Of a stretch of DNA of 64,000 nt, positions 1 through 9,263 are shown piece by piece. Origin of the DNA: Tropicimonas isoalkanivorans (GTDB lineage: Bacteria > Pseudomonadota > Alphaproteobacteria > Rhodobacterales > Rhodobacteraceae). The notes under the pieces were generated by a model. It was not told the origin of the DNA, did not search any database, and saw only the letters and a list, made by a program, of their open reading frames with translations. The translations under genes and the position numbers were made by a program. Every line of letters begins with the position of its first letter. Position 1 is the first letter of the stretch. Location of the stretch: the NCBI RefSeq assembly GCF_900112335.1, contig NZ_FOLG01000018.1:1-64000 (forward strand), given 5' to 3'.

Positions 1-140
1 AGCTCCACCATCTCGGCCGCCTCGGCCAGCGCGCAGGCGATACCCACCACTTTGAAGCCCTCCACCCGTTCGGTGAAACGGCGGTGCAATTCGGCGATCC
101 TTGGATCGTCCTCCACGATCAGCACCGAAATGGCGGTCAT
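1..140 (-). CDS. Response regulator, N-terminal fragment (CitB/DcuR type)
   Basis: Only the first 46 or so codons lie in the window; the gene runs off the left edge. The translation starts MTAISVLIVEDDPRIAEL, the standard beginning of a receiver domain, with the acidic pair at residues 11-12 that binds Mg2+ next to the phospho-acceptor Asp further on. Its ATG overlaps the stop of the upstream sensor kinase (shared ATGA at 137-140), so the two are co-transcribed and translationally coupled. By its partner it should be a CitB/DcuR-type regulator with a C-terminal DNA-binding domain, but that part is not visible. Confidence 0.85.
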   Translation of the reverse strand, partial: MTAISVLIVEDDPRIAELHRRFTERVEGFKVVGIACALAEAAEMVE

Positions 141-1783
141 GCGCCCGACTCCTCCGCATCCGTTGACTGGTGGTACTTGGGGATGGCCACGGTGAAAAGG
201 GCGCCGCCGGTGTCGGCACGTCCCAACGTGACGTAGCCGCCCAGCTCGTCCACCGCCCGGCGCACGAGGAAGAGTCCGTACCCGTGCCGCGCCCCGCCCT
301 TGGACGACACACCCTTTTCGAAGATGGACTCGAATTTCTCCGGCGGCACCCCGTCGCCGGAATCCTCGACGTCGAAGACCAGTTCGTCACCGAGATCGGT
401 GAAGGAGAGCAGGACCTTCCGGCGCTCCTGCGGCTTGCCCGAGACCGCGTCGAAGGCGTTGTCGAGAAGGTTGCCCAGAACGGTCACCAGCCGCTCCTGA
501 TCCACCCCGGCGGGCACGTCGATCATCTGACTGTCGGGGGCGATGCCCAGATCCACCCGCAACTCGCGCGCCCGGGCGTATTTGCCGAGGATGATGGCTG
601 CGATCACCGGATGAGGGACGGCGTCGTGCAGGAAACGGATCAGTTGCTGGTAGCCGCTGTTCTCGCGGAAGACGAGATCCTGCGCCTCCTGGAAGGCGCC
701 GATCTCCAGCAGACCGGCGATCATGTGGAGCATGTTGGAATGCTCGTGGCTCTGCGCCCGCAGCGCCTCCACGTAGCCTTGCACGCGCACCAGTTCGCGC
801 GCCATCCGGTCCACCGCGTCCTTCGGGCGGAAGGTCGCGACTGCGCCATGGACGCGGCCGTCCTCCTCCACCGCCACCGCATTGACCAGCATGTCCCGGC
901 CGCCGATCGGGCGATCCTCGTCCACCATGGCCCCGCCGGTTTTCAAAAGCTCCTCCAGCCCGAGATCCGGATAATTGCTGCTGGCCGGTTTGCCGACGAC
1001 GTCGCTGTGACCTTCCGCGGCTGCCGCCGCCACCGCCGCTCGGTTGGCCAGCCGAACGACGCCCGCCTCGTCGATGGCGACCACGCCCTCGCGGATCGAC
1101 TGGAGCACCGCGCGGCGCTGGAGGTAGAGCTGGGTGATCTCCTCCGGCTCCAGCCCGAGCGTGCGCTTCTTGAGCGTGCGGGCGACGTAGATGGCCCAGA
1201 GGATTCCGAGCCCGACCAGCAGCATCACGAAAAGCGCGGGCTGGCGCAGGTAGTGTTGCAGGACGCCGCGAACGTCCTCGACCAGGTAGCCGACACTGAC
1301 AAAGCCGATGATGTCGCCAGTCCAGTTGTGGATTGGAGAGAAACCGCGGATCGCCGGGCCGAGGGTGCCGGTGGCCTGTGAAATGTAGGAGCGACCTTCG
1401 GTGAGCGCCGCCGCGGTGTCGCCGCCGACGAAGGTCTTGCCGATCCGCTCGGGGACGGGGTGGGAATAGCGCACGCCGTCCCTGTCGGCGACGACAATGT
1501 ATTCCGCGCCGACCTTGCGGCGAAGGTCCTCCGCCAGTGTCTGGATCCCGCCACTACGGTCTTCGGCGGCCAGGCGAGTGCGGATCTCGGGCATTTCCGC
1601 CACGGCAATCGCCGTCTGCAGGGCGCGCTGGCCCATCTGTTCCTGCACGATGCCGGAGACGGCATGGGAGATCACCACCCACGTCACCGCGAACTGCAAC
1701 AGCACCATGCCCGCGATCATGACCATGAGGTGACCCTGGAGGGTCAGTCCTCCCGTGCCGACGATGCCGCGCAGGTGCTTCAC
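137..1783 (-). CDS. CitA/DcuS-type sensor histidine kinase
   Basis: Membrane sensor kinase of about 548 residues. A transmembrane helix at about 14-38 is followed by an extracytoplasmic CACHE/PAS sensor (about 40-178, with the CitA-like stretch VADRDGVRYSHP), a second helix at about 182-202, a cytoplasmic PAS domain (about 222-320), an SpoB-type dimerisation box with SHEHSNMLH around residues 345-353, and an ATPase with NLLDNAFDA (about 438-446), a DSGDGVP box and a GYGL box. The family senses citrate, C4-dicarboxylates or related acids. I chose the GTG at 1783 because GGAAGGAA sits just upstream and the helix starts at the right distance; the frame is open further upstream but without a ribosome site. 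The ligand cannot be read from sequence; the tct transporter in this window is 15 kb away, and the true target may lie left of the window. Confidence 0.9.
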   Translation of the reverse strand: MKHLRGIVGTGGLTLQGHLMVMIAGMVLLQFAVTWVVISHAVSGIVQEQMGQRALQTAIAVAEMPEIRTRLAAEDRSGGIQTLAEDLRRKVGAEYIVVADRDGVRYSHPVPERIGKTFVGGDTAAALTEGRSYISQATGTLGPAIRGFSPIHNWTGDIIGFVSVGYLVEDVRGVLQHYLRQPALFVMLLVGLGILWAIYVARTLKKRTLGLEPEEITQLYLQRRAVLQSIREGVVAIDEAGVVRLANRAAVAAAAAEGHSDVVGKPASSNYPDLGLEELLKTGGAMVDEDRPIGGRDMLVNAVAVEEDGRVHGAVATFRPKDAVDRMARELVRVQGYVEALRAQSHEHSNMLHMIAGLLEIGAFQEAQDLVFRENSGYQQLIRFLHDAVPHPVIAAIILGKYARARELRVDLGIAPDSQMIDVPAGVDQERLVTVLGNLLDNAFDAVSGKPQERRKVLLSFTDLGDELVFDVEDSGDGVPPEKFESIFEKGVSSKGGARHGYGLFLVRRAVDELGGYVTLGRADTGGALFTVAIPKYHQSTDAEESGA

Positions 1784-2115
1784 GGGTGCCGTTCCTTCCA
1801 ATGCGGTTTCGCGTGCCCCATTGTTCGAAACCCTTACCCCACGGCAGTCAGGAACGCGCGGATTTTCGACGCGTGGCCCAGATGACCCGGTGTCGCGGGC
1901 CGATACTCTGCAAGTCTTGCAAGTTGCATGGGCGCGCGGATGCTCTATTCTTGGGCACCTGATGCAGTGTTCTGAAGGACCCTCCGTGAAGTCAGCGGAC
2001 CGAACCACCTGAATGACGCCCTGCGCTTCGCGCCGGGGCAGTAGCGCGTCGCGCCTCGCGACCGCGCGGATTCCGCGTGCATGCGCGCGTTCATCATCAC
2101 TTCAGGGAACTGCAA
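1784..2115. other. Intergenic region between sensor kinase and catB
   Basis: Divergent intergenic stretch of about 330 bases without a convincing gene. It holds a 13-bp perfect palindrome, TGCAAGTCTTGCA (1909-1921), about 125 bases upstream of the kinase start, a possible operator for the two-component system or another regulator. No other clear structure was seen. Confidence 0.4.
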
Positions 2116-2751
2116 ATGAACAACTACTTCGAAAGCCCCTTTCGCGGGGAGACCCTTGATCGGCAGGTGTCCAACCCGAACATAAAGGTCGGGCGCTTCA
2201 GCTATTACTCGGGCTACTACCATGGTCACAGCTTCGACGACTGCGCCCGTTACCTCCTGCCTGACGAAGGTGTCGATCGCCTCCTGATTGGCAGCTTTTG
2301 TTCGATTGGGAGCGGCGCGGCCTTCATCATGGCGGGCAACCAGGGCCACAGGAACGACTGGATCAGTACGTTTCCGTTCTACTGGATGTCGGAGGTGCCC
2401 GCATTCGAGGGGGCCGAGAACGGCTACCGGCCTGCCGGTGATACGGTCATCGGCAATGACGTGTGGATCGGGTCAGAAGCGATCATCATGCCCGGCGTGA
2501 AAATCGGCGATGGCGCGGTGATCGGCACGCGCGCCGTGGTGACCCGCGATGTCGCGCCTTACGCCGTTGTGGGCGGCAATCCGGCCAAGACCATCAGGAA
2601 AAGGTTCGAGGATGGGCTTGTCGCTTTGCTGCTTGAAATGCGGTGGTGGGAGTGGTCCGAAGATCAGCTTCAGGTCGCCATGCCCATCTTGACGAGCGGC
2701 AATGTCGAGAACCTGCACCACTATTGGACCCGTCACATCCGCTCCGTCTGA
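2116..2751 (+). CDS. catB: Type B (xenobiotic) chloramphenicol O-acetyltransferase
   Basis: A 211-residue left-handed beta-helix acetyltransferase that uses acetyl-CoA to acetylate a hydroxyl of chloramphenicol or related compounds. The start [11 protein letters not shown], the segment [17 protein letters not shown], the hexapeptide-repeat stretch GSFCSIGSG and the catalytic His in GNQGHR (His78) are hallmarks of the CatB/Vat family, and the length matches. The ATG at 2116 follows CAGGGAACTGCAA; an in-frame ATG 39 bases upstream lacks a ribosome site. It stands alone, with no integron or IS context visible. Chromosomal and plasmid CatB homologues are common in environmental bacteria, so clinical-level resistance should not be assumed. 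Confidence 0.9.
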   Translation: MNNYFESPFRGETLDRQVSNPNIKVGRFSYYSGYYHGHSFDDCARYLLPDEGVDRLLIGSFCSIGSGAAFIMAGNQGHRNDWISTFPFYWMSEVPAFEGAENGYRPAGDTVIGNDVWIGSEAIIMPGVKIGDGAVIGTRAVVTRDVAPYAVVGGNPAKTIRKRFEDGLVALLLEMRWWEWSEDQLQVAMPILTSGNVENLHHYWTRHIRSV

Positions 2752-2848
2752 GCAGAAAGCACTCGCCCTACCCATGTGGGGCGGGTGCATCACAGTTAGC
2801 CTTTCCTTCCCGCTCTCCGGTCGCGCCAGCGATAGGATGCAGCGCTGA

Positions 2849-3637
2849 CTAGGGCTGCTGTGCTGAGACGGGGCCGCGGTGGACGCTGGCGCCGGCAATG
2901 TAGGGCGCGAGCGGGCCCTCAGGGTCGAAGTGCTCGTCGGTACAGATGTGGTCGTAGTCCGCAAGGTCGCTGAACCATTCCGGTTTTACCAGGCCGAACT
3001 TGGTGGAATCGACCAGCAGGGCGCGGGACTGGGCGTTCTCCATCGCAAGGGTCTTGATCGCCACTTCGAAGAAGTTGGAGCAGCTTACGCCCCCTTCCGC
3101 GTGGACGCCGCCGGCAGAAAGGAGGGCGAGGTTGATCCGCATCCGCCGCAAGGTCTCCAGCGCCTCCGGGCTGGAGAAGGCGGCGGAGGAGCCGTGATAG
3201 AGCCCGCCGAGCAGAATGACCCGGATGCCCGGCTTGCGGCACAGGATCTGGGCAACGTTCATTGAGTAGCAGATCACCGTCAGGCCGGTATCGTGCGGCA
3301 GCAGCCGGGCCAGATGTGGCGTCGTGGTCCCGCAGTCGATGAAAAGCGTGTCCTCCGGCCGGATGAGGTCGAGCGCGGCGCGGCTCGCGGCCCGCTTCAG
3401 TTCGGTGTTGGTCTCCTGCTCGCGGTTCAGGATATACCCCATCCCTCCCGGCGATTCCGGGCCGGCGGCGATGTAGCCGCCAAGGTAACTGAACCGGCCG
3501 TCGCCGGTCGCAAGGTCGCGGCGGACGGTCATTTCGGACACGCCAAGCGACTCCGCCGCCTCCTTCAGACGCAGAAAACCCCCGTCCGTGAGTAAGTGCG
3601 CAAGATGGTCCAGCCGTTCGGCTCTTTTCCGGTACAT
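2849..3637 (-). CDS. DeoR-family transcriptional regulator of the deoC-ABC operon
   Basis: A 262-residue DeoR-family repressor. The N-terminal helix-turn-helix carries the family signature (RLKEAAESLGVSEMTVRRDL, about residues 25-44), followed by a ribose-phosphate-isomerase-like effector domain with FIDCGTTTPHLARLL, the usual sugar-phosphate site. GGGAGGG directly precedes the ATG at 3637. It is divergent from deoC and the sugar transporter, the normal position for a local regulator, so it probably responds to a phosphorylated intermediate of that pathway (deoxyribose 5-phosphate is the natural guess). Effector identity is inferred from context only. Confidence 0.88.
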   Translation of the reverse strand: MYRKRAERLDHLAHLLTDGGFLRLKEAAESLGVSEMTVRRDLATGDGRFSYLGGYIAAGPESPGGMGYILNREQETNTELKRAASRAALDLIRPEDTLFIDCGTTTPHLARLLPHDTGLTVICYSMNVAQILCRKPGIRVILLGGLYHGSSAAFSSPEALETLRRMRINLALLSAGGVHAEGGVSCSNFFEVAIKTLAMENAQSRALLVDSTKFGLVKPEWFSDLADYDHICTDEHFDPEGPLAPYIAGASVHRGPVSAQQP

Positions 3638-3834
3638 GAGCCCTCCCGTTGGAAAGCCTACACGCTTCGCGGCCCCGGGTGGCGTCGTCCAGCGCGGCAA
3701 ATCGACGTCGCCGTACCGATGTTTTAAACTTGACGTGGGAACGGCGAGATGTAACTCAAGGAACATAAAAGTGTTACGAATTTAACATAATCGTGCGCCG
3801 AGGCAAGCGAGGTCGAGGCGAGGGAGGGGACGAA
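3638..3834. promoter_or_regulatory. Divergent promoter/operator region for deoR-type gene and deoC operon
   Basis: AT-richer than its surroundings. It contains a TTGACG -35-like box (3729-3734) facing deoC and several half-sites of the form TGTAAC / GTTACG / TTAACA between about 3750 and 3790, which could be DeoR operator half-sites. The GGGAGGGG at 3822-3829 is the deoC ribosome site. The assignments are by eye. Confidence 0.4.
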
Positions 3835-4509
3835 ATGGGCGCTGCACGGGATCTGCGGAGCAATTTCGACATTGCGGGGATCATAGATCACACGTTGCTG
3901 CGTCAGGACGCGCTGCCGTCCGAGGCTGACGCGATCTGCGACGAGGCGATGGAATACGGGTTCAAGGCGGTCTGCGTGAACCCCGTCTACCTGCCGCGCG
4001 TTGCCAAACGGCTCGCCGGCAGCGGCGTGGCCCCCTGCTCCGTCATCGGCTTCCCCTTCGGCGCGGACCCCACGGAGATCACCGCCGCGGAAGCGGCCTG
4101 GGTTGTCGCGAACGGTGCGCAGGAAGTCGACATGGTCATCGCGCTCGGCCTGCTGAAGGCGGGCGAGACGGACGCGGTGACGGCCGACATCGCGGCGGTC
4201 AAGGCGGCGTGCGGCGACGCGCTGCTCAAGGTAATCATCGAGGCGACCCTGCTCGACGACGAGCAGAAGGTGCGCGCCTGCCGCTGCGCGATGGAGGCCG
4301 GCGCGGATTTCGTGAAGACATCGACGGGATTCGCTGGCGGTGGTGCGACGGTCGAGGACGTGGCGTTGATGCGGCGGACGGTCGGTCCCGACATGGGCGT
4401 GAAAGCGTCCGGCGGGGTCCGCACCACGGCAGACGCGAAGGCAATGGTGGAAGCCGGCGCTTCCCGCATTGGGGCGAGCGCAAGCATCGCTATAGTAACC
4501 GGCGATTGA
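3835..4509 (+). CDS. deoC: Deoxyribose-phosphate aldolase
   Basis: Class I aldolase, 224 residues, cleaving 2-deoxy-D-ribose 5-phosphate to glyceraldehyde 3-phosphate and acetaldehyde. The Schiff-base lysine is in DFVKTSTGF (Lys161), the proton-relay lysine in VKASGGVRT (Lys190) and the conserved Asp in EVDMVIALG (Asp99), all in the expected order. The start at 3835 has a strong GGGAGGGG; an in-frame ATG-less extension upstream is not needed. It is first in an operon with a CUT2 transporter, a mutarotase-like protein and a PfkB kinase, which suggests it serves uptake and breakdown of deoxyribose or a close analogue rather than nucleoside salvage, since no nucleoside phosphorylase or phosphopentomutase is present here. 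Confidence 0.94.
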   Translation: MGAARDLRSNFDIAGIIDHTLLRQDALPSEADAICDEAMEYGFKAVCVNPVYLPRVAKRLAGSGVAPCSVIGFPFGADPTEITAAEAAWVVANGAQEVDMVIALGLLKAGETDAVTADIAAVKAACGDALLKVIIEATLLDDEQKVRACRCAMEAGADFVKTSTGFAGGGATVEDVALMRRTVGPDMGVKASGGVRTTADAKAMVEAGASRIGASASIAIVTGD

Positions 4510-4610
4510 GACGGAGGGACGGGGTCCACGCGCCGGAGGAGCGCGGGGCCGCGTGTGGCAATCGAAAACGGGCGACACAGCAATAGCCCACACTCAGGAG
4601 GAGACGAACC

Positions 4611-5657
4611 ATGACCAAGCTGTTTACCTCGCTCGCGATCGCGGGCGTTATGGCATCGGGCGCCGCCCTTGCCGAAGGCGTGCTGGAAACGCCGGGACAG
4701 ATTGATGCGCTGACGAAGGATTCCGTCGGCAAGGAATATTCCATCGCCACCGTGGTAAAGGTCGACGGCATCGCCTGGTTCGACCGGATGCGCGATGGCG
4801 TGAAGCAGTTCGGCGATGACACGGGCCACGACACGTGGATGGTCGGCCCGAGCCAGGCCGACGCCGCGGCGCAGGTGCAGATCATCGAGAACCTGATTGC
4901 CCAGGGCGTGGACGCGATCACGGTGGTTCCGTTCTCGGTCGAGGCGGTTGAGCCGGTGCTCAAGAAGGCCCGCGACCGTGGCATCGTGGTGATTGCGCAC
5001 GAAGCATCGAACATCCAGAACGCGGACTACATCCTCGAAGCCTTCGACAACCACGCCTATGGCGCGAAGCTGATGGAAGTTCTGGGCGGCTACATGAACG
5101 GCGAGGGCCAGTACGCCGCGACCGTCGGCAGCCTGACGTCGAAGTCGCAGAACGAATGGATCGACGGTGCCATAGCCTACCAGGAAGAGCACTTCCCGGA
5201 CATGGAGCTGGTGACGGATCGTCTGGAAACCTATGACGACGCCAACACCGACTACAACAAGCTGAAGGAAACGCTGACGACCTATCCCGACCTCAAGGGG
5301 ATCGTCGGTGGCCCGATGCCGACGTCGGCTGGCGCTGGCCGTCTGGTGGCCGAGCGCGGGCTTCAGGACAAGCTGTTCTTCTCCGGCACCGGCCTCGTGT
5401 CTGTCGCGGGCGAATACCTTGCCAATGGCGACATCCAGTACATCCAGTTCTGGGACCCGGCGGTCGCGGGCTACGCGATGAACATGCTGGCCGTCATGGC
5501 GCTGGACGACAAGGCCGAGGACATCAAGCCGGGCCTCGACCTGGGTCTGCCGGGCTACACCGATCTGTCGCAGCCTGAAGATGCCACCACGAACATCTTC
5601 TACGGCCAGGGCTGGGTCGGCGTGACCTCCGAGAACATGGATCAGTACGACTTCTGA
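4611..5657 (+). CDS. CUT2-family sugar ABC transporter substrate-binding protein
   Basis: Secreted periplasmic-binding protein of 348 residues. A signal peptide ends at about residue 21 (MTKLFTSLAIAGVMASGAALA), followed by a type I fold of the Peripla_BP_4 class, nearest in style to the LsrB/RhaS group (segments WMVGPSQADAAAQVQIIENL and VVIAHEASN). It delivers a monosaccharide to the permease pair downstream. The ligand is unknown; the operon (deoC plus PfkB kinase) favours deoxyribose or a related pentose, while similarity to LsrB means automatic pipelines may call it autoinducer-2 binding, which I do not follow because the lsr processing genes are absent. AGGAGGAG precedes the ATG. Confidence 0.88.
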   Translation: MTKLFTSLAIAGVMASGAALAEGVLETPGQIDALTKDSVGKEYSIATVVKVDGIAWFDRMRDGVKQFGDDTGHDTWMVGPSQADAAAQVQIIENLIAQGVDAITVVPFSVEAVEPVLKKARDRGIVVIAHEASNIQNADYILEAFDNHAYGAKLMEVLGGYMNGEGQYAATVGSLTSKSQNEWIDGAIAYQEEHFPDMELVTDRLETYDDANTDYNKLKETLTTYPDLKGIVGGPMPTSAGAGRLVAERGLQDKLFFSGTGLVSVAGEYLANGDIQYIQFWDPAVAGYAMNMLAVMALDDKAEDIKPGLDLGLPGYTDLSQPEDATTNIFYGQGWVGVTSENMDQYDF

Positions 5658-5672
5658 TCTCGTGCCATCGGT

Positions 5673-5697
5673 CCGGGGCGGCCTGACGCCGCCCCGG
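5673..5697 (+). terminator. Intercistronic hairpin after the binding-protein gene
   Basis: Perfect 10-bp GC stem CCGGGGCGGC / GCCGCCCCGG with a CTGAC loop, 15 bases after the binding-protein stop and about 50 before the ATPase start. There is no U-tract, so it more likely stabilises the upstream mRNA or partly attenuates transcription than ends it. This would keep binding-protein levels above those of the membrane components. Confidence 0.6.
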
Positions 5698-5745
5698 GAC
5701 TCCGGCTTCGCGAACCCGCCCCAACCCCAGACGAGCGGACGTGCC

Positions 5746-7248
5746 ATGACAGATCCCTTCATCGAGCTGCGCAACATCCGCAAGGAATTCGCCGGCGTCG
5801 TCGCGCTGGACGACATGTCGCTGACGGTCCGCGAGGCGGAAATCCATTGCCTTGCCGGCGAGAACGGCTCCGGAAAGTCGACCATCATCAAGGTGATGAG
5901 CGGCGTCTACCAGCCCGACCGGGGCGAGATCCTGATCCGGGGCCAACAGGTGCCGCGGCTCAACCCGATTGCCTCCATCGACCACGGCATTCAGGTGATC
6001 TATCAGGACTTCTCGCTGTTCGGGAACCTGACGGTCGCCGAAAACCTGGCGATGAACGTGCAGCTTCGCGAAAAGCACCGGCTGATGAACTGGCGCCGCA
6101 CCCGCGAGATCGCGCGTGAAGCCGTGGACCGGCTGGGCGTAGAGCTGGACCTCGACGCGGAAGTCGGCCACCTGCCGACCGCCGGCAAGCAGCTCGTCGC
6201 CATCGCGCGGGCGCTGATGTCCGACGCGCGGCTCATCATCATGGACGAGCCGACCACGGCGCTGACGCGGCGCGAGGTGGAAACGCTGTTCCGGATCGTG
6301 CGGGACATCCAGTCGCGCGGGATCGCGGTGCTGTTCGTCAGCCACAAGATGCGCGAGATGCTGGAAATCAGCGAGACCATCACGGTGATGCGCAACGGCT
6401 CGCTCGTGGCCGACGGCCCGACCTCGGAGTTCGACGAGGCGCTGATCACCCGCCACATGACCGGCTCCGACATCATATCGGAGCCCTACGTCTGGACCCC
6501 GCCGTCCGGCGCGCCGCAGTCGCCTCGGCTCGAGGTGCGTGGACTGGGGCTCAAGGGCGCGTACGAGGATGTGGACCTGACGATCCGCCCGGGCGAGATC
6601 GTTGGGCTGACGGGGCTTATGGGCTCAGGCCGCACGGAACTGGCGCTGTCGCTTTTTGGAATGGCGCCGGCCGATCATGGCGACGTGAAGGTGGACGGCA
6701 AACCGGTCGCCCTGCGCACCACGCAGGAGGCGATCGCCGCCGGCATTGCCTACGTGCCCGAGGATCGGCTCTCGGAGGGACTGTTCCTGACGCAGAGCAT
6801 CGACCGCAACATCCTGTCGACCTCCTATGAGGCCCTGTCGCCGGGTCTGACCATCGATAAGACGCGCGCCGCGGAGATGGCGGCGGAAACCATCGACACG
6901 ATGCAGATCGCGACCCCCACCGGCGACAAGCTGGTCAAGGAGCTGTCGGGTGGCAACCAGCAGCGGGTGGTGTTGGGCCGCTGGCTGCTCACCGATGCGC
7001 GGGTGCTGATCCTGAACGGGCCAACCGTGGGGGTGGACGTGGGCTCCAAGGCCGAGATCCACCGCAAGATCCGGGACCTCGCGCGGGAGCAGGGGCTGGC
7101 GGTTCTGATGATCTCGGACGACGTGCCGGAGCTCGTGCAGAACTGCAACCGGCTGGTGCTGATGCACCGCGGCCGGCTGGTCGAGGAATTCGAGAGCGCC
7201 GGGACCTCCGAGGAGGCAATCGGCGACAAACTCAAGGCGTTCAGGTAG
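5746..7248 (+). CDS. CUT2 sugar ABC transporter, twin ATPase subunit (RbsA-like)
   Basis: A 500-residue protein with two ABC domains in tandem, as in RbsA/XylG/MglA. The first has Walker A GENGSGKST and Walker B LIIMDEPTTAL; the second has the degenerate A-loop GLMGSGRTEL typical of this family, with the signature LSGGNQQ. The ATG at 5746 gives the family length; an in-frame GTG at 5662 would add 28 residues overlapping the hairpin and has no support. It ends 12 bases before the first permease. It energises import for the deoC-linked transporter. The normal length contrasts with the related ATPase at 61627, which carries an extra domain. Confidence 0.93.
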   Translation: MTDPFIELRNIRKEFAGVVALDDMSLTVREAEIHCLAGENGSGKSTIIKVMSGVYQPDRGEILIRGQQVPRLNPIASIDHGIQVIYQDFSLFGNLTVAENLAMNVQLREKHRLMNWRRTREIAREAVDRLGVELDLDAEVGHLPTAGKQLVAIARALMSDARLIIMDEPTTALTRREVETLFRIVRDIQSRGIAVLFVSHKMREMLEISETITVMRNGSLVADGPTSEFDEALITRHMTGSDIISEPYVWTPPSGAPQSPRLEVRGLGLKGAYEDVDLTIRPGEIVGLTGLMGSGRTELALSLFGMAPADHGDVKVDGKPVALRTTQEAIAAGIAYVPEDRLSEGLFLTQSIDRNILSTSYEALSPGLTIDKTRAAEMAAETIDTMQIATPTGDKLVKELSGGNQQRVVLGRWLLTDARVLILNGPTVGVDVGSKAEIHRKIRDLAREQGLAVLMISDDVPELVQNCNRLVLMHRGRLVEEFESAGTSEEAIGDKLKAFR

Positions 7249-7260
7249 GGGAGAGCACGC

Positions 7261-8238
7261 ATGGCCTGGCTTCGCAGATCCGAGGTCGTCATCGCGGGCA
7301 TCCTGTTGCTCGCCATGATCCTGATCGGGCTCGTCAACCCTGCCTTCTGGCAGGCCGACAACCTGTTCAGCCTGATGCGGTCGAACGTCATCATCGGTAT
7401 TATGGCACTCGGGGTGCTGATGATCATGATCTCGGGCGGCATCGACGTCTCCTTCCCCGCCTTCGCGGTGGCGGCGATGTACCTGACGGTGAAGTTCATG
7501 CTCTGGTCGGGGTACGAGGGCATTGCTTTCGCCTTTGCCATGGCAGCAATGATCGGGCTGCTGCTGGGCGCGATCAATGCCTTCTTCGTCTACAAGTTCC
7601 GGATGATCCCGCTGATCGTGACGCTGGGGACGGGCAGCATGGTGCGAGGCTTCCTGCTCGGGGTCGTGGGCACCTCGATGATCAACATCAACAAGATGCC
7701 CGACGGGCTGATCGACTTCGCCAAGATCGACATCGTGTCCATGACCAAGGCGGACGGAACGACCTATGGGCTGACGGCGATGGTGCTGGTCTACCTCGGG
7801 CTGGCGTTGATCGTGCACATGGTGCTGCGTTACACGATGGTCGGGCGCGGCGTCTATGCCTACGGCGGAGATCCGGAGGCGGCGAGCCGGGCGGGCTTCG
7901 ACATCCGGCTGATCCTGTTCTTCATCTACTGTTTCGCTGGCGCGCTGGCGGGCTTCGCGGGGCTGCTGCACGCCGGGATGATCTGGCTCGCGAACCCGCG
8001 CGACTTCGTCGGGCTGGAGCTCGACGTGATTGCGGCTGTGGTGCTGGGCGGCGCGTCCATCTTCGGCGGGCGCGGCTCGGTGCTGGGGACCATGCTGGGT
8101 GTCTTCATGCTGGTAATGGTCAAGAACAGCCTGATCATCATGAAGATCGACACCACGTGGCAGCGCGTCGTCGTCGGCGTCATCATCATTATCGCGACGG
8201 CCGTGACCGCCTGGCGCGACCAGAAACGCAAGGCGTGA
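7261..8238 (+). CDS. CUT2 sugar ABC transporter permease 1
   Basis: A 325-residue integral membrane protein of the BPD_transp_2 (RbsC) family, with hydrophobic helices throughout and the conserved cytoplasmic loop SGGIDVSFPAFAVAA near the start, equivalent to the GGIDLSVG loop of RbsC. The C-terminal VVLGGASIFGGRGSVLGT is also diagnostic. GGGGAGAGC precedes the ATG. It pairs with the permease at 8249 as a heterodimer in the inner membrane. Confidence 0.93.
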   Translation: MAWLRRSEVVIAGILLLAMILIGLVNPAFWQADNLFSLMRSNVIIGIMALGVLMIMISGGIDVSFPAFAVAAMYLTVKFMLWSGYEGIAFAFAMAAMIGLLLGAINAFFVYKFRMIPLIVTLGTGSMVRGFLLGVVGTSMININKMPDGLIDFAKIDIVSMTKADGTTYGLTAMVLVYLGLALIVHMVLRYTMVGRGVYAYGGDPEAASRAGFDIRLILFFIYCFAGALAGFAGLLHAGMIWLANPRDFVGLELDVIAAVVLGGASIFGGRGSVLGTMLGVFMLVMVKNSLIIMKIDTTWQRVVVGVIIIIATAVTAWRDQKRKA

Positions 8239-8248
8239 GGAGGGGAAG

Positions 8249-9241
8249 ATGACCCGACAGTTCGATTTCCGGTCGTTCCTCAACCGCGACAACAACATCG
8301 CGCAGTTGATCGTGATGACGATCCTGATCTTCGTGGTGATGTCGCTGCTGAGCCCCGACAAGTTCCTGCGCTACTACAACTTCGAGTCGATCACCTACAT
8401 TTTTCCCGAACTGGGCCTGCTCTCCATCGCGATGATGATCGCGATGCTGACCGGCGGGATCGACCTTTCGGTGGTGGGAATCGCGAACCTGTCCGGCATC
8501 CTTGCCGGGATCCTCTTTCAGAAGATCGCGGGCGAGGGAGGGGTGGCCGCGGCCGGGCTGCCGGCGGTGCTCCTGGGTGGCGCGGTAGCGCTGCTGACGG
8601 GCCTGACGGCAGGGGCGCTGAACGGCTTCCTGATCACGAAGGTCAAGATCACGCCGATCCTGGCCACGCTTGGCACGGGGCAGGTGTTCACGGGGCTCGC
8701 CATCGTGATGACCGGCGGGCCGGCGATCGTGGGCTTCCCCGTGCTGTGGTCCTGGGTGGGCAACGGCAAGATCCTGGGGCTCGCCACGCCCTTCGTGCTC
8801 TTCGTGCTGATCGCCGCCGCGGTCGCCTTCGTGCTGACGCGGACGCCGCTCGGCGTGAACCTGATGCTGATCGGGACCAACCCGAAGGCGGCGCTCTTCG
8901 CCGGGCTGAAACGCGAGCGGATGATCTTCTACAGCTACATGATGACGGGGGTGCTGGCCTCCATCGCGGGGATCATGCTCTCGGGGCGGACCAACGCTGC
9001 CAAGTCGGACTACGGCACTTCCTACCTGCTGCAGGCGGTGCTGATCTCGGTGCTCGGAGGCACCAATCCGGCCGGAGGCAAGGGCACGGTGCTGGGGGTC
9101 TCGCTGGCGGTGGTGGCGCTCATGCTGCTGTCCAGCGGGTTCCAGGTGCTGCGCTTTTCCAACCACCTGATCGACTTCATCTGGGGCGTGTTCCTGCTGC
9201 TGGTGATCGCGCTCAACGCCTACAAGAACCGCGCCCGCTGA
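8249..9241 (+). CDS. CUT2 sugar ABC transporter permease 2
   Basis: Second RbsC-family permease, 330 residues, with the loop TGGIDLSVVGIANLSG and the C-terminal motif SVLGGTNPAGGKGTVLGV. GAGGAGGGG lies in the 10-base gap after permease 1. CUT2 systems with two different permeases form heterodimers (AraH-like single permeases form homodimers), so both genes are expected to be needed for transport. Confidence 0.93.
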   Translation: MTRQFDFRSFLNRDNNIAQLIVMTILIFVVMSLLSPDKFLRYYNFESITYIFPELGLLSIAMMIAMLTGGIDLSVVGIANLSGILAGILFQKIAGEGGVAAAGLPAVLLGGAVALLTGLTAGALNGFLITKVKITPILATLGTGQVFTGLAIVMTGGPAIVGFPVLWSWVGNGKILGLATPFVLFVLIAAAVAFVLTRTPLGVNLMLIGTNPKAALFAGLKRERMIFYSYMMTGVLASIAGIMLSGRTNAAKSDYGTSYLLQAVLISVLGGTNPAGGKGTVLGVSLAVVALMLLSSGFQVLRFSNHLIDFIWGVFLLLVIALNAYKNRAR

Positions 9242-9263
9242 GGCCGGAGAGGGGAGGGGGCTC

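Noticed and set aside
6625-8361. 578-codon minus-strand open frame opposite the CUT2 ATPase and permease
   Set aside because: Same antisense artefact; the plus-strand genes carry complete family motifs.
4611-9241. Autoinducer-2 (Lsr) transporter
   Set aside because: The binding protein resembles LsrB, but lsrK, lsrF, lsrG and lsrR equivalents are missing and deoC plus a PfkB kinase are present.
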